This document shows positions 1 to 37,200 of a DNA stretch of 64,000 bases, one piece after another (position 1 is the first letter of the stretch; the number at the start of each line of letters is the position of its first letter). The stretch lies in NCBI GenBank assembly GCA_033675545.1, contig JAWDGP010006861.1, positions 181,001 through 245,000 on the forward strand. Reading direction: 5' to 3'. Position numbers and translations under genes: made by a program. Under the pieces are notes generated by a model, which was not told the origin of the DNA, did not search any database, and saw nothing but the letters and a program-made list of their open reading frames with translations. This stretch comes from Elysia crispata (lineage: Eukaryota; Mollusca; Gastropoda; Plakobranchidae).

Positions 1-821
1 AAAACTCTCATCATAATAAAATATCAACTCAATTGTGCGCAGCTGCACTTGGTTCTATTCCAACTAGCACGGCCGCTGGTCACATCAACACTGACCAGTG
101 AAAGCTTCGACTTGCTTTCATGTCGTGTTCGCTTGAATTCTTCACGTTCAACTCGATCAAATATTGTTTAAGCGTGTTTGAAATGTCAATCATCGTGGAA
201 AAAATAACATAAAATGCATCATTGGCATCATAAAAAAAGGGAAAGTGTAAAAAAAAAAAAACACGTCTTCTGTCTCTGCTCCGAGCAGGCTTGAGGAATT
301 TAACTGAGTACCGAGCGAGTACCGTAAAAATGTTTGTTCATGACCTCCTAAGTCCACCAAAGAGTTCTAATTGCAGACCAACGATGTTTGATGCAGTTGA
401 CCGTCTCGCTAATGTCTGGAAGCCGCGTGATCTATTTTATTTGTTTGCTGTTACAGACTGAGAACTTCTGCCTCGAGCTGCAGAATGTCTTCATGTACAT
501 CAGGACTTAGTGAGACCGACTTACACTGATATATTACAAAAGTTAGTCAGTCAAGCTGAAGGTATGAAAGAATTACCTGCATTCGGAAACGTTCAGTAAT
601 ATTGAAAACTGTTAATAAACCTTATTATGAAGGGTATATAAATTATAATGTATAACATACCCCCCCCCCCAAAAAAAAAAAAAAAAAGAAAAAAAAGGCA
701 GAACTTATAACTTTGATTTTCTGGCGTTTTGTCTGTATCACTAAACGACCATAAGCTGATACGTTGGTTCTGTGTGAAGATATAGGCCTGTCTTAAAAGT
801 TTCGCCACCTTTTATTCATAC
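1..821. other. Unassigned non-coding stretch
   Basis: I see no supported exon or RNA gene here. The base composition is less AT-rich in the first 500 bases than further right. A run of C followed by a run of A lies at about 660-695. The short open frames are not supported by splice sites or recognisable protein sequence. Confidence 0.5.
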
Positions 822-1587
822 CGTCATCCTTCTCTCCTCAACGACGCCTTCATCTCTCATTGCAAAAAAAAAGTTTTTGCTAAGATCCTGCCTGTATTGT
901 CTCCACAATGCTGTAACCATAATCTATCTCAGAGCAAGGCGAGACATATTCTTTATAACAATATTATTACAATTTATAAACTAATCCTCTCTTTGTACTA
1001 ACTAGGTTGAAACTAAAAGAATTGTTATAAAGAATATGTCTCGCCTTTTTGGGTGACATCGTGAACATGGAAACGATGAGACGTCAGGGGTTAGAGAAGT
1101 GGACTAACTTGTGGCCGTTGTCGGGCATTTGATGATGAAATACGGAAATGATTCAGGGAAGACCGCTAGCTTTGCGTCTAACTGATAATAAGAACTTTCG
1201 TCATCCTTCTCTCCTCAACGACGCCTTCATCTCTTATTGCAAAAAAAAAGTTTTTGCTAAGATCCTGCCTGTATTGTCTCCACAATGCTGTAACCATAAT
1301 CTATCTCAGAGCAAGGCGAGACATATTCTTTATAACAATATTATTACAATTTATAAACTAATCCTCTCTTTGTACTAACTAGGTTGAAACTAAAAGAATT
1401 GTAATTATATTGTTATAAAGAATATGTCTCGCCTTTTTGGGTGACATCGTGAACATGGAAGCGATGAGACGTCAGGGGTTAGAGAAGTGGACTAACTTGT
1501 GGCTGTTGTCGGGCATTTGATGATGAAATACGGAAATGATCCAGGGAAGACCGCTAGCTTTGCGTCTAACTGATAATAAGAACTTTC
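822..1587. repeat. Tandem duplication with internal hairpin
   Basis: Two near-identical copies lie head to tail: 822-1198 and 1199-1587. Each contains a long inverted repeat with 26-base arms starting AGGCGAGACATATTC. The arms are 937-962 with 1021-1046 in copy 1, and 1314-1339 with 1409-1434 in copy 2. Copy 2 carries about 11 extra bases that extend its inverted repeat to roughly 38 bases with one mismatch. Copy 1 therefore probably lost them by deletion between short AATTGT direct repeats. The duplication is seen directly; its origin (foldback element or local duplication) is not known. Confidence 0.9.
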
Positions 1588-4129
1588 TCTACCTCACCCG
1601 ACAGATGTGAGCTTTGGGCAAAGAGAACTGGTATGGTATGCTTAGAGGAGGGCAGGCGACTCCATAAGGTCAACTATGAAATACACCTTAGAGGCCCTGT
1701 TCAATGCTCTTGCTTTTCTTTAAGAGAGCAATGTGAATAAAATCCATAATGTTCTAGTGAGTTTTTATAAGGTATTATTACTGGTGCTTCTTTCAATTTC
1801 AGTTTCATTAAAAAAAATTAACTATAGAATTGGCAGGTAAGAAAAAGCTTAAAAACAAAACAGGGCTTCATTTCCAAATATTACATACATGTAATTATAA
1901 GGTAACGTGTAGGCTTTCTTGCTCATGTTGTACAACATATTGAAGCGTAACCGATAGTCTAGTCTACAGGCAGACAGAGAGAGTAGGACAAAACCAAGGA
2001 AAAATAACTGAAATAATGCCACAAATTTTGTGGAAGCTCTCCTGAATGAGAGGAGCAGTATAGGCTAACTAGGTTGCTTGTACACACAACACACGAGTCA
2101 TGTTCTGAGGCTGGTTGGTGAAACATCGGACGAAATAGAGTTTGCTTTGGTTTTGTAACTGCATGTAAAGGTGTTCCAGCTTGCTTTTTGCCAAGAAAGT
2201 ATTAAAGGTAAGCATATGTATTATTATATAACAGATTAAGTATCAAAATTAATTTATTCACTATGTTAATTTTATAAAAGTATCATTTGAATTGAAGTTT
2301 TTTTTTTTTCGGTCATTGAAACAGTTCTGCTTCTAAATTAGATATAGTTACTACTCTGGGCCTGCAATATATCCTATAGTGCTATGGTTCCAAGAGTCTT
2401 GATCAATCCTATGAACATAATGGTCTACAATATACATGTATACTTATTATCATCTTCCCATTGGACCAACAACTGTATTATCACAGTGACTATACCTTCA
2501 TAATTAATATTAATGCAGGTATTGTAGGGGAATTTTCATCATTGCTAAATCAGTTTCTGACAGTAGAAATTAAAAATGCCAAGATTATATCATAGACAAA
2601 ATGAATATCTCAGTTTTAGCTCATGATAGTGTGCCCACATGTTCTTATAGGTCAGTTATAAAAGAAACATGTACTGATGCCTATTTTCTTAGACAGGACT
2701 TTATCTGGGCATATATCATCTAAAATGTATACTAATCTATTTATTTTCCATTCGTTCAAAAGAGATAAACATTATTTACATCCCTAAGCAGGTATATTTT
2801 TGGATTTTTTTTGCATATAAACACTTTGCCAAAATGAGGAAATCAAACCAAATAAGTTTATGTTGACTTAAACAAATCTTGTTATGGTGTACTATGATAT
2901 CTAATCCTAGATTTTATGTAGATTTAAAGCAACCTAAATTTCTCCCAGAGCCTATCCTGCAAGTGCTGCTTGAACTTGGAACCTCAAAATAATATTTTTA
3001 CTCCAACTCCTAGCTAATCCTGCAAAGGCCACATGAAAAGCTGTTACGTTGGGTTACAAGTTTTGAAAGTAATGAAGCGATAGGTTTTTTGAAGTCATTT
3101 ATTTTAAAGAGCTACTTCCGAATACTTGCAAACCTGAATCGTAGCAAGTTTAAGATTTCTTGACCATGACTACAATAAACAACAAAATGACTAAAAAAAG
3201 ATTTTTTTTTTCTTTTTGAACATTATTCTGTCCAAGAAAATAGTATTGAGGGCTAGGATAATGAACCAGAATGGAAAAAAATTATGATTAGATCTATAAT
3301 CCAGCTTGGACTCAGAGGTTGATAGATCTACTGCACCCAAAAGTCCTATCTAGCTCTAGATCTTATGTAAAATGAAAACTTAAAGCAGAAAAAGAAATCT
3401 ATCAAAACCACTTGAGATCGAAAAACCAAAGGTCTGCAGGGGACGACAAAAGAGCTAAAGAGACCATCATTATTTTGATAAGTTGTTTGCCATACACCAC
3501 TCTTGTTTCAATTGAGCCTCGAAATTTTAAAAAAGCCATTTACTTAGCATGAACTCAGATATATAAATCAAGCAAAAGACAGTTTTCTCATCGCAAATTC
3601 CTTTCCTCAGCAAAGAGATAAAAAAAAAAAGCCATGATGATCATTTTGATATGCTTTATTCAGTCATTCATCTTGTCAAAAAGAGAAAAGTGAACACAAT
3701 TTTAAGCATTTGTTGGAAATAGTTTCAACAGAAGTTTCAACTTATTCACTGTAAATAATTATTTGTTTATTTCAAACATGTGGTTTTTTTGTATGTTAAT
3801 TTGATGTTAATTGATTCATAATTATAGCTAAAGGGAATTTTTGAAAATGCCCTCAGCAAGCTCATGTAGAGCTGGGCGCTAAAAGAGTAAGTCTGAATTA
3901 GACACATCCTTTTTAATAATTTTCTTCTCATGAAACATTCATAAATTGTAAAATTGTTCTTTTTCAGATATTGGTGAGCTCTTAGTTGAAAAAATTTTGA
4001 GAAGGAAAGGATATTGCACGCAAGTACTATGAAGGTCTATCATCTCAGAACAAAGCACTACTTGTCTCAATTGGTGGTGCCATATGGAAGTTTCTTGACC
4101 CCTTTAAGTTGAAGAAAGGCTAGGAAAAC
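1588..4129. other. AT-rich non-coding stretch
   Basis: There is no supported coding exon. A good splice-donor-like site (AAAG followed by GTAAGC) ends a moderately GC-rich patch near 2212. It could be the end of a 5' untranslated exon of the downstream leucine-rich-repeat gene, but nothing else supports that. The rest is AT-rich with short A and T runs. Confidence 0.4.
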
Positions 4130-4690
4130 AAATGTTTTTTTTTTTTAAATATGCAGACTATGGGATTGATAAGATTGCAAGACTACTCAAAAAAATCTAT
4201 GACACAGGTCAGATTCCACCTGACATCTTCAACTTTACCAACAAAATAAGGAAACACAAATACAAAACAAAAAAAACGTGGGCAACAGGGTGTGAGATAC
4301 ATAGTTTAATCAGTTTTCTGAGTCAGTCAGAAACAAAATTAACTAGAAAAAGTAGAACAGTTTGGCTTTGTGGAGGGAAAAGATACAACAATTGCAATCT
4401 ACGTATTTCAAACTACAATTGAATTAACTTTGGAAGTACATAAAGAGGTATATCTGTGGTCCATTGACTACACCAAGGCATTTGACAGAGTACACATGAA
4501 ATAATCACACAACTAACACACTGTTGAAGATAGATGAAAGAGATCTACAAGTGATGAAAAAACATGTGAGATGATGGGCAAATCAGCTCATTGAAAAAAA
4601 TGAAGTGTGTAATCAGACAAGGATGTGTGCATTCACCTGACCTTTTCTCTCAGTGACGATTGTTGGAAACTATTTTGTCATATGACCCAT
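4130..4690 (+). mobile_element. LINE reverse-transcriptase fragment
   Basis: Conceptual translation on the plus strand, in more than one frame, gives pieces typical of the reverse transcriptase of a non-LTR retrotransposon. These are GIDKIARLLKKIYDTGQIP near 4150-4220, then YLWSIDYTKAFDRVH near 4450-4495, and a VRQGCVHSPDLF-like segment near 4612-4650. The F-x-DYTKAF block is the RT A motif. Frames shift several times, so this is a dead fragment. The family resembles widespread animal LINEs with an APE-type endonuclease; I cannot name the clade. Confidence 0.75.
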
Positions 4691-4849
4691 AATACTCTTT
4701 CCATGCAATTCACACTTTGTTGCGCCTGGTTTCTTTGGCAGTACTATAAATATAGATTTCAAGATGGTGAGAATCTAACAAGTGTCATAGATTTCGTTGA
4801 GAGATGTGGCAATCTCATCAATAACATAACCTTAGAGTGCTCCTAAAAA

Positions 4850-5820
4850 TTCCACTGATATACTGACTGGGCCTATTGGTTTGTCTTATTCCAACTTTGT
4901 TGTTGTTGTTGTCTGAATCTCATCTTTCACGATATGTGAATCAGCCAAATTGCATTTCATTTCATTGTAATACTTTCTGTTTTCTTTGAAAAGTTCACTT
5001 ATGTACTCTGCTCATCCGTCTAGTATTTTTTCTTTTCTAAAATGAAACCGTTTTTTGATGCAAGACATCCTGTGAATGAACATGTTTTCTTTCCATAGAT
5101 TTCTTCAAAGTTTTTGTACGTTGCTTGCTCAGTACTTTCTGTGGTCTAAGTTCAATGTTTCTGCACTTGTCATTGATCCACCTCTCTATGATTTCTTTAT
5201 GCAATGTTTCATATTTTACCCTATTATTTTTTACTAGCCTCATTTTTTTTCCATGAGTTCCAAAATATCCTCAGTCATCTGCTATTGTTTTATTTCCTCT
5301 TGATTCTAGGTAATTTTTCCACTGCTGCTTCTGTGACAGATATTTTGAATTTTACTTATTTTCGATCCACGTCCTCAGCTTATCCAAAGACGATTATTCT
5401 GAGCATTATACTTTTTTCGAAGGGCTGGTTGGATTTTAATGAAACCAAGTCAAGTTTGATGTTCTTAGGTTTTTCAGGTTTTCTTAAGTTACGGTTTGAA
5501 TTTAGCAGCCACTGGAACATGATCACAAGATCAGTCTGCCCCATAGTAGGGCTTTGCAGAGAGAGGCACATTTCGAAATCTTTTGCTGATAAGGATGTAA
5601 TCTATGTGGTTTCTATTTCCTCTCCAGGGCTTTTCCATATCCATTTTCTTCTTGTTGGTCGCTGAAAACCATGTGTTTCCAATAATAAGGTTGCTTTTAT
5701 GACACCATTCAACTAGTATCTCTTCTGAATTTGTTGATTCCTAGAATGTGAATTTTCATTCTTTGCTCTTCTTGTTTGAAGTTATCTAACTTTCCCTTTG
5801 TGACATTGTTTTAACATTTC
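4850..5820 (-). mobile_element. LINE endonuclease-linker fragment
   Basis: On the minus strand, broken frames read GKLDNFKQEEQRMKIHILGI (start of an APE-type endonuclease, near 5760-5815), then NHIDYILISKRFRN near 5570-5615 (endonuclease D-Y-I-L motif). These are followed by a linker containing LHKEIIERWINDKCRNIE near 5160-5215 and a stretch leading towards the RT. Part of the endonuclease is missing. The neighbouring RT fragment at 4130-4690 is on the opposite strand, although it is the part that should follow. The linker resembles the piece at 25.9-26.5 kb. Confidence 0.75.
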
Positions 5821-6940
5821 ATGCTGCTTGATGATGATCGGGTGACACCTTTGACCCATGACAATCCCTACAGGACGAGACTAGTCTGCCTCTCACCGAC
5901 CACTCATTCACGTTGTTCACTTTCTTTATTTGTGTTTTATCTTGACTGATCCTAGCAAAGGTAAAAAAATAAATGATATTTTTAGCTTATTTAAATCTTT
6001 CAAATTACTTGTAAATTTCATCTCTGGAAAAAAAAGTCCACTTCTTCAGAATATAATTTTCATTGTTATGTCTTCCCTGATTTCTTAATGGGTGAGGTAT
6101 GTAAAGGTAGTAGGATACAAAAAAAAAACCACTCCCCCCCCAACACACACACAACTTTCAAGTTATAAAATAACAGAAAATTACATGTACTGTTACATGG
6201 ATTCTTAAAAAAAAAAAAAAATCAAATGCTTTAATTTTTTTTCTCATGATTTTGATAATATAATATGTATTGTGAGAACTGTATTTAAATCTTAAGAGTG
6301 GTATGCAAAAAGAGGCAGAGTAGTAAACACTACATTTTAATTTTGTAACTCTTATAAGATAAAGTTCCTCTACTTGAAATCTAAATTTTGTTTCATGGAA
6401 CTGGAAATTCACAACGGATCGCAAAGGGAAGTGCTGTTTAATATTAAAAATTGTTCTTCTTATGTATTTTTATTTTCCTGTTATTCAAATTGAATTACAT
6501 TGATTACCTACTTTTAGATCAAGAAGAAACACTTATAATTTATCAGCTATATGTCATTTGTATATATATTTTTTATACTATTGAAATAAAAAAGGATAAA
6601 ATTACATAATCAGTGTGCAATTTAATTATACCTCATTAACTTAAGGTTATCCTATCTTTTACTTTTTTTTTTTAGGGATGGGGGGAATCCAATGTAAGTT
6701 CTTATATAAAAGTTTAGAAAGATTGGGGAGAAAATCTTCATTTTGCAAAAAAAGTGAAAAGTGAACTAATCTGGGCTGAAAAGTGTTGCAAATTTGGAAA
6801 GTGATTTTCCATTTTTTCACCATTTTAGATATAGTTCCAAAATTCCAGTTTAATGTTAAAAATGGCAAAATGCAGCTTTGAAACACAGAGAACAATCAAT
6901 TTACATCTAATAGGAAATAAAAATTTGTTACAAAAACTTT
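5821..6940. other. AT-rich non-coding stretch
   Basis: No gene is supported. The stretch contains short homopolymers (A, C, T) and CA repeats near 6130-6155. Open frames here are short and low in complexity. Confidence 0.4.
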
Positions 6941-6941
6941 C

Positions 6942-7107
<166 letters not shown>

Positions 7108-7544
7108 TGCAAATTGGCTAAAATAACTGATAAGATAATTACTTATTTGTACATTGTAGGTGACCAAAGTAACCTATATTTTCTTTGTGATAAGCCTGTT
7201 ACACCTGTCTGTACAATGGGGGTGATAAAATCACACCACTCACACTGTATAAAATAATGCAAACCTTTGTTGGAATGGTCATTGCAAAGATATTTGTATT
7301 CACTCTGTCGTACTTGCTGTTCCATAATAAGTCTGTGTGGCGTACAATTTAATTCCTGCTTGGCAGCAGCCGTATTTCACCCATTGCTTCTTTCTGAAGT
7401 CAATGATCAGAATTTTTCAATATATTTGCAACAACTAATACATAATCATTGACAAAATGAATTTTGAGGAATAGGCCTACTGAAAATTTCAGTAGGATAT
7501 TTCCATTATAAGACTTAGTATTTTTAAACAAATGAAAACAACCC

Positions 7545-7965
7545 CTCTATGTACTGATAGGCTTAAAATGTGTGTGGGTGCACGGACAAACCCTTCACGA
7601 GGGTTCAGATAAAAAAAAATTAGACACTCTGTTTATACAAAAAATCCTAAGTATTTTGCTTTTCATTTCAAGGTTCTATCTGATTATACCAAAAGTTATG
7701 GAGTTCTATAATCACCCACTGGTTGTTTTGAGGAAATGGCCTTTAAAGATGAATATACTTTTTTCACTGAAACTGTTAATGCTACAAATCTGATCTGAAG
7801 TGTTTTAACATCATACTTTGATTTAAAAGGTTAGATATTTCAGAAACAAAGAAATTAAATTGCTATTTTCAAACTTGGACTTGTAAATCGACTTAAAATA
7901 GGTCTAGTACAAAACTAGACCTAGTGACATCTGAAAGGTTATCCAGTGTGCACATACATATAAAG
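7545..7965 (+). repeat. Unclassified interspersed repeat, copy A
   Basis: This stretch matches, with substitutions and small gaps, the reverse complement of 36735-37200. Shared landmarks in order are TGTGTGGGTGCAC, TTCATTTCAAGGTTCTATCT, TTTTGAGGAAATGGCC, GAAACTGTTAATG, ATTTCAGAAACAAA and AACTTGGACTTG. No terminal inverted repeats or coding capacity are visible. It is probably a SINE, MITE or the tail of a larger element. Confidence 0.75.
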
Positions 7966-8269
7966 AATAACAATAGTACAACCTGAAAAAGTGAAAGGAT
8001 CTTTTTATGTTTTGTTGCAGCACCTATTCTCCGGAGTTCAAGATACACAAGCTTACAAAAGTGGATAACATGTGACACCATCAAAAATGCATTATCTACA
8101 AAGTGACAAACACACGAATTTTAGTTTTATTAACAAAATTACCACACCATATGCAATATTTATGTATATGTATGAAACCACTGTCTTTAAGTTCATTTCT
8201 GAGATCAAATGGTAAAGACTATTCAGCTGATGGTCGTTTGCGACCATCCAATTTAGTACTTCATTAACT

Positions 8270-8790
8270 CAAATTTCAAATTTTGTTACAAGATCAGATA
8301 AATCAGATGGTGTGTTGATTAATAAAGCAGATTATCATCAACATACTTGTGGTGCTGTAAACCGTAAGGGCTTATAGTTAAAGTAAGAAACTTTGTACAC
8401 AATTTAAATAGTGTAAGTCACTGTGCAGAGCCCCAAGGAACACCAAACTTCAAGTCAAAACAAACGTTTTACCATTCACACCAACAGTCCGAGAGCAACC
8501 TCTAAGATATGAGTCAAACCATTTCAAGAACATGTTGCAGATACCATAATATTTCAAAATCATATCTGAGAGAATGTTATGATCAGTGGTATCAAAAGTT
8601 TCACTTAGGTCCAACACAGCAAGAATGGAAATCTTGCCCTCATCCGCAGTAATTAAAAGATCATTAAATATTTTCAACAAAGCTGCCTCAGTATGTGATG
8701 TTTTTATATATAGATTGGTTAGTATTGAAAAGTTCATTGATGGTCAAATGTGTAAAAAATATTTTAAATACAAGATTCTCTAAAATTTTT
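8270..8790 (-). mobile_element. LINE reverse-transcriptase fragment (second family)
   Basis: On the minus strand 8450-8737 reads as an RT segment: HTEAALLKIFNDLLITADEG, then AVLDLSETFDTTDHNIL (the A motif, usually DLSAAFDT-x-DH), then LKWFDSYLRG. Further on, in a shifted frame, FGVPWGSA and KYVDDN (near 8332-8350) match the G-V-P-Q-G-S and Y-x-DD catalytic blocks. The sequence type differs from the fragments at 4.1-5.8 kb, so this is a separate CR1/jockey-like LINE. It is broken by stops and frameshifts. Confidence 0.8.
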
Positions 8791-9500
8791 ATATAAAATA
8801 AATGAAAGATAGATGCTGGCCTGCAGTATTTTTTTTTAAATGGTTGGCCATTTCAACTATATTTTGACAATGTTATGTTTGAAAGGTTTTGATGCAACAC
8901 ATGAGGCCAGTGTGACTGCATTACACAATCAAAATGTTTCATCAACAAGGATGTTGATATCAGATTAAGGTTGCATGATTTTAGAGAGAAAGATATTATC
9001 AACCCTTAGTTGTAAACAGAGAATAATTTTGGAATATTTGTGCCATTTGTGATATTGAGCTGGTCTTGTGATGAAACAACCCAATTATTTTGTTATTGTA
9101 GTAATAGTATATTCAACTTGCTGAAGCTATCAGAGCTTACTTCATTTGTTCAAAACTTCTCTATGAATTGTCATTATATTACTTAAATATTTTCTTGGAA
9201 TAAGAGAAGAACAATTACCTTTTTCTGATTGACATTTTTTTTTAAATGTTGAATTCCTATCCATGTAGAAGGCTCAATCCATTTCAACCTTCAGACCATA
9301 GACAAAGTTTTGTTAAGCATACTCCATGCAAGTAATCAAGTCAATGTATATTTAACAAAAGTTACAAAAAGTCGTACATAAAATTTGAAAAAAAAAAAAT
9401 GGAAATACCTCAATCATGTTTTTATCGATGTGAATTAAGTTGAATAAGAAGGGTTAAAAAATATGAAAAATATATTTGGGGCAAAGTCATTCTTGAGAAA
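8791..9500. other. AT-rich non-coding stretch
   Basis: No exon, RNA gene or recognisable repeat is seen. The open frames are short and unremarkable. Confidence 0.4.
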
Positions 9501-9519
9501 GATATAATATTACAAGCCA

Positions 9520-9903
9520 TTTAAAGACGATTAGAAAGGCAATTAGCATTGCATAAACACTGTGAAACATGCATGTCTACCAAAAGGGTTGAAAAAGACT
9601 TCTCTTCTAACATCTTGTTGTTTTGAACAGCTTTATAGATTAAAGGGCTGTCATTTGAAATTATGAGGTTGCACAGAGAAAATACAATACATTTAGCTGT
9701 AGATTTATTGGTAATTTGGTACAGACGTCCTAAAATTCTAATCCCAAACCTAACCCTGTATTTAAACTGATTCTTTGAATAAATGTGCACCCACAAAACC
9801 AGGGATAAACCCGATTAGATGGGACCCATGTGCCAGTCAGAAATCAAATCTGTAATCTCCTATTTGTCAGTCCAGCTTTCTATCAACTGAGCTATCTGGC
9901 GCT
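9520..9903 (-). repeat. tRNA-derived SINE-like repeat
   Basis: On the minus strand 9831-9900 looks like a decayed tRNA. It has acceptor-like ends GCCAG and CTGGC, an A-box-like TAGCTCAGTTGATAG and a degenerate B box GATTTGATTTC. The anticodon arm is not convincing, so this is not called as a tRNA gene. Downstream on the minus strand is a non-tRNA body with TGTGGGTGCACA. A tRNA-like head with an unrelated tail is typical of a SINE, but the 3' boundary is a guess. Confidence 0.5.
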
Positions 9904-10159
9904 TTCAAAGATATAGACCAAATTTAGAGATCAACTTTAAATCCTAAAATATGCTGTATCTCTTCTAATAACTTTAGGGGAAATGTTTTAGTTTAAATAT
10001 GTTTACTGCATATTAGTTTCACAGTTAATCTTTAATTTTATCGTATAGACCTCTTAATTTGGATTCAGTTGTATAATAAATTTAAATAATAAACATACCT
10101 GCCTTTGAGTGTGCAAATATACAGTTAGTTTCATCCATGTTTCATTTCATCGGCACATT

Positions 10160-34294
<24,135 letters not shown>

Positions 34295-36500
34295 TATGAA
34301 TTATTGCAACATGGGTGACTATATAATGTTCTCAACTTGTTTTACGGAGACAACTAGAGTAAATTAAGATGGATTCTTTTAGTTTCAAAATCTCGAGGTA
34401 TATATTTTTACTTTCTGTTTGACATTATTTAGGGGGGGGGGGTGGGGGGTCGCAAAAAATTTTGGAGTTTTTTTTATAAAATCATGTGCAAAATGTTTAT
34501 TTACACAAAGCTTAAAGATATATTGTAGAATTTTGTAGCTTAGGAAAAATATTTATCTAGTCTGTTGTCTGTGAGAAATTGTATACTGTATACTGTATTA
34601 AATTTAAAGCATATTTTTAATTCAGGCAGATAAAGTACTGTCTTCAGTCGAGCTTTATTTTTTGAATTTTATGGCTATTTACACAACCAGAGGCGTGGAA
34701 AAAAAATTTTACTCTTGCAAACCTGAAGCTTTTGAAATTTGTGTTGGATTTCTTGTTTTATTGAAGAAAGAAGTTGCATGTTTTATTTAAAAATCTTTAA
34801 AAATAATTTTGATCTAAAAATGTTGGTTGTCATCTAGTGTAAGTTTATCATTCAGTGGAATCAGATTTTCCTTCGATAACTTTTTTTTTATCAACATAAA
34901 GTGTGTTGCTTCGTTTAGCTAATTTTAATATATCAGTTTAATGTTAATTTCTTTGTGTTAAATGTGAAATCAAAACAGTTGAAACTTTCATATGTTCCCT
35001 GAGTTAAGTTAAAAATTGGAAATTTCTTTACTTCACACCTCATTGTTTTGCTTCTTCTCTTTTGTGTACTAATGCAGGCCCAGAGGCGGCAGAAGAAATA
35101 TTTAACATTTTAAGATTGTATGACATTCGACTGTATCTAAAGTTTAAATTTATTTTACTTTAGGAATTTTTTTTTTTACAATTTGATGCTAACTAGTACA
35201 TCTTTAAGACACTTTGTCAGTTTCTGGACTAGATGAAATTGTATTTCAGGTCCTGAGATTCTCGTAGTCATAAGGACTTTCTAACCAACTTATCTGCTTG
35301 GATATAATATCAAAAGAAATTATCTTAAAGCTTTATCATTAATAGAATAATTGCTGAAAAAAAATGTCCTGGTAGAATAGTTTTCATGGGGGGCTCAAAA
35401 CTATATCATCATCTTATCCTTACTGTTTGTTACTGCATTAGTGTTTGGTGAGATTTTTATGTATTGGAAAGCACAAGGTGCTTAATTTTAATGATTTAAG
35501 TTTTCACCATCTGATGTACTATGTGTAAGAAAGAAGTTGTACCTCTCAAAAATTTGTAGGTTAGAACTTAAATTTTCCAGACCATATTTTATTATTCTCA
35601 AATTGCCAATTGCACCCTGGTTTTTAGTGCCAATTATATATTAATTCAATTGAAGCCAATTACAGCATGAACTTTTTTGTTTTTTTCAATTCTAAATAAA
35701 CTCATGTTTCTTTTTTTTTTTTTTTTAAAAAGCAAAAAAAAAAATGACTAAAACATAAGGCTCAATGGTGTAGAGATATTAGATAATTGCCATCTTAATC
35801 TTTACCTGGTATATATGTATCTTTAGACTCTGAATCTAATCTTTGAATGAGATTCCAGCTTTGGAATCATATTGAAGAACTTGTTTTAGTCAAGTCAAAC
35901 TGAAGTGCTGGTACCATAGACTAGAGAGGCAGAAGCAGATACAAGTTTGCAAATTATTGTTTCTGACACTCCGACTTGTTTTGTAGCACAATTTGATTCA
36001 GAATATTTCCAAGAGGCACTAGTGATCATGGACACATAGAAAGTATTGACCCCAACTATTATGACTAGCAAACTCTAAGGTATTTTCTTTGTAAATTGGA
36101 ATAATAAAATGGTTGTTGAGTTGGGCATAGGTCGCAAGACTGAAAAACCCTCTAATAAAATGAGTTTTATAAATAGATTGAACACATTAACTAGTTTTGT
36201 CAGCACGAACCGACAATATAAGCAAAAAAGAAGAAAGAAATGAAGTTCATCAATGTGAGAGGAAGAAACAGTTGTTGATAACACACAATGTTTGATCAGT
36301 ACCTCACTTGATTCTGATAACTAATTTCTCATTCTTGTTTAATTTGAAATGTTCATATCTTTATGTAAGAAATTTTATTTTCAAGTTTATTTTGGAAGAA
36401 CAATTCTATTTTTTTCGAAAAGTTCATTCTGCTTTTGTGCATTTTTTGTTTCATTTTTTGACTGTTGAATAAAGTTTTCAGATTTTGAATCCCTGCAAGA
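34295..36500 (+). other. Probable 3' UTR of the LRR gene
   Basis: AT-rich sequence after the stop, with a G run at 34433-34449 and long T and A runs near 35710-35745. Candidate poly(A) signals on the plus strand are AATAAA at 35695-35700 and 36468-36473. Confidence 0.5.
36468..36473 (+). terminator. Candidate poly(A) signal, LRR gene
   Basis: AATAAA about 2.17 kb after the stop codon, followed by a T-rich stretch. An earlier alternative lies at 35695-35700. Which one is used cannot be told from sequence. Confidence 0.35.
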
Positions 36501-36734
36501 CATTTATTTTCCATAAAGCTTTCCATTCTAATTTAATTTGTAAAATTGGGAAGTGAAAAAAATACAATGGGCACTCGACTACTGGTATTTCGTGCCCACA
36601 GTAAAGAAATGGTATATTGAATGTAACTATAAACAAAGATATCCAGAGAGGATCCATTTATTGTTCCTAGAACTTGATCAAAATGATTTGCATGAGGCCT
36701 ATAACACAATTCAAAAGTGCTGATTTTTTTCATT

Positions 36735-37200
36735 GCTATATGTTTGGACTCGAGGGAAAACCCTTCAGATCTCGCTGATTTTAGTTTTGCACAAGACCCA
36801 TTTTAAATCTATTTTCAAGTCCAAGTTCTAAAATGAAAATTAAATTTTTTTTGGAAATTCCATTATCTTTTCATTCTGCTTAGTTTTATTTGTTTCTGAA
36901 ATACCTGAACTTATGAATTTCAGTACATGATTTTGCGAAACAACTTAAGATCAGATTTGTGTCATTAACAGTTTCAATGAAAAAAAAATACTTCAACTTT
37001 AAAGGGCCATTTCCTCAAAACACTTTCTCAACTGGGTGATTAGAAAACTCAACAACTTTTTATCTAATCAAGATAGAACCTTCAAATGAAAAACAAAATG
37101 CTCTTGCAGAATCTAAAACTGAGCTCATTTAATTTTTATTATCTGGACCCATGTGAAGGATTTTCCTGTGCACCCACACATATTCTAAGAACTGATTAAA
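36735..37200 (-). repeat. Unclassified interspersed repeat, copy B
   Basis: The reverse complement matches 7545-7965 along most of its length, with substitutions and small gaps. It lies just beyond the likely 3' end of the LRR gene, in antisense. The order of shared blocks is the same in both copies. Confidence 0.75.

Noticed and set aside
5204-5665. 153-codon plus-strand frame
   Set aside because: It is the antisense of the LINE endonuclease-linker fragment on the minus strand.
9831-9900. Minus-strand tRNA-like sequence
   Set aside because: Acceptor-like ends pair, but the anticodon arm and B box are degenerate and an unrelated body follows, so a SINE head is more likely than a tRNA gene.
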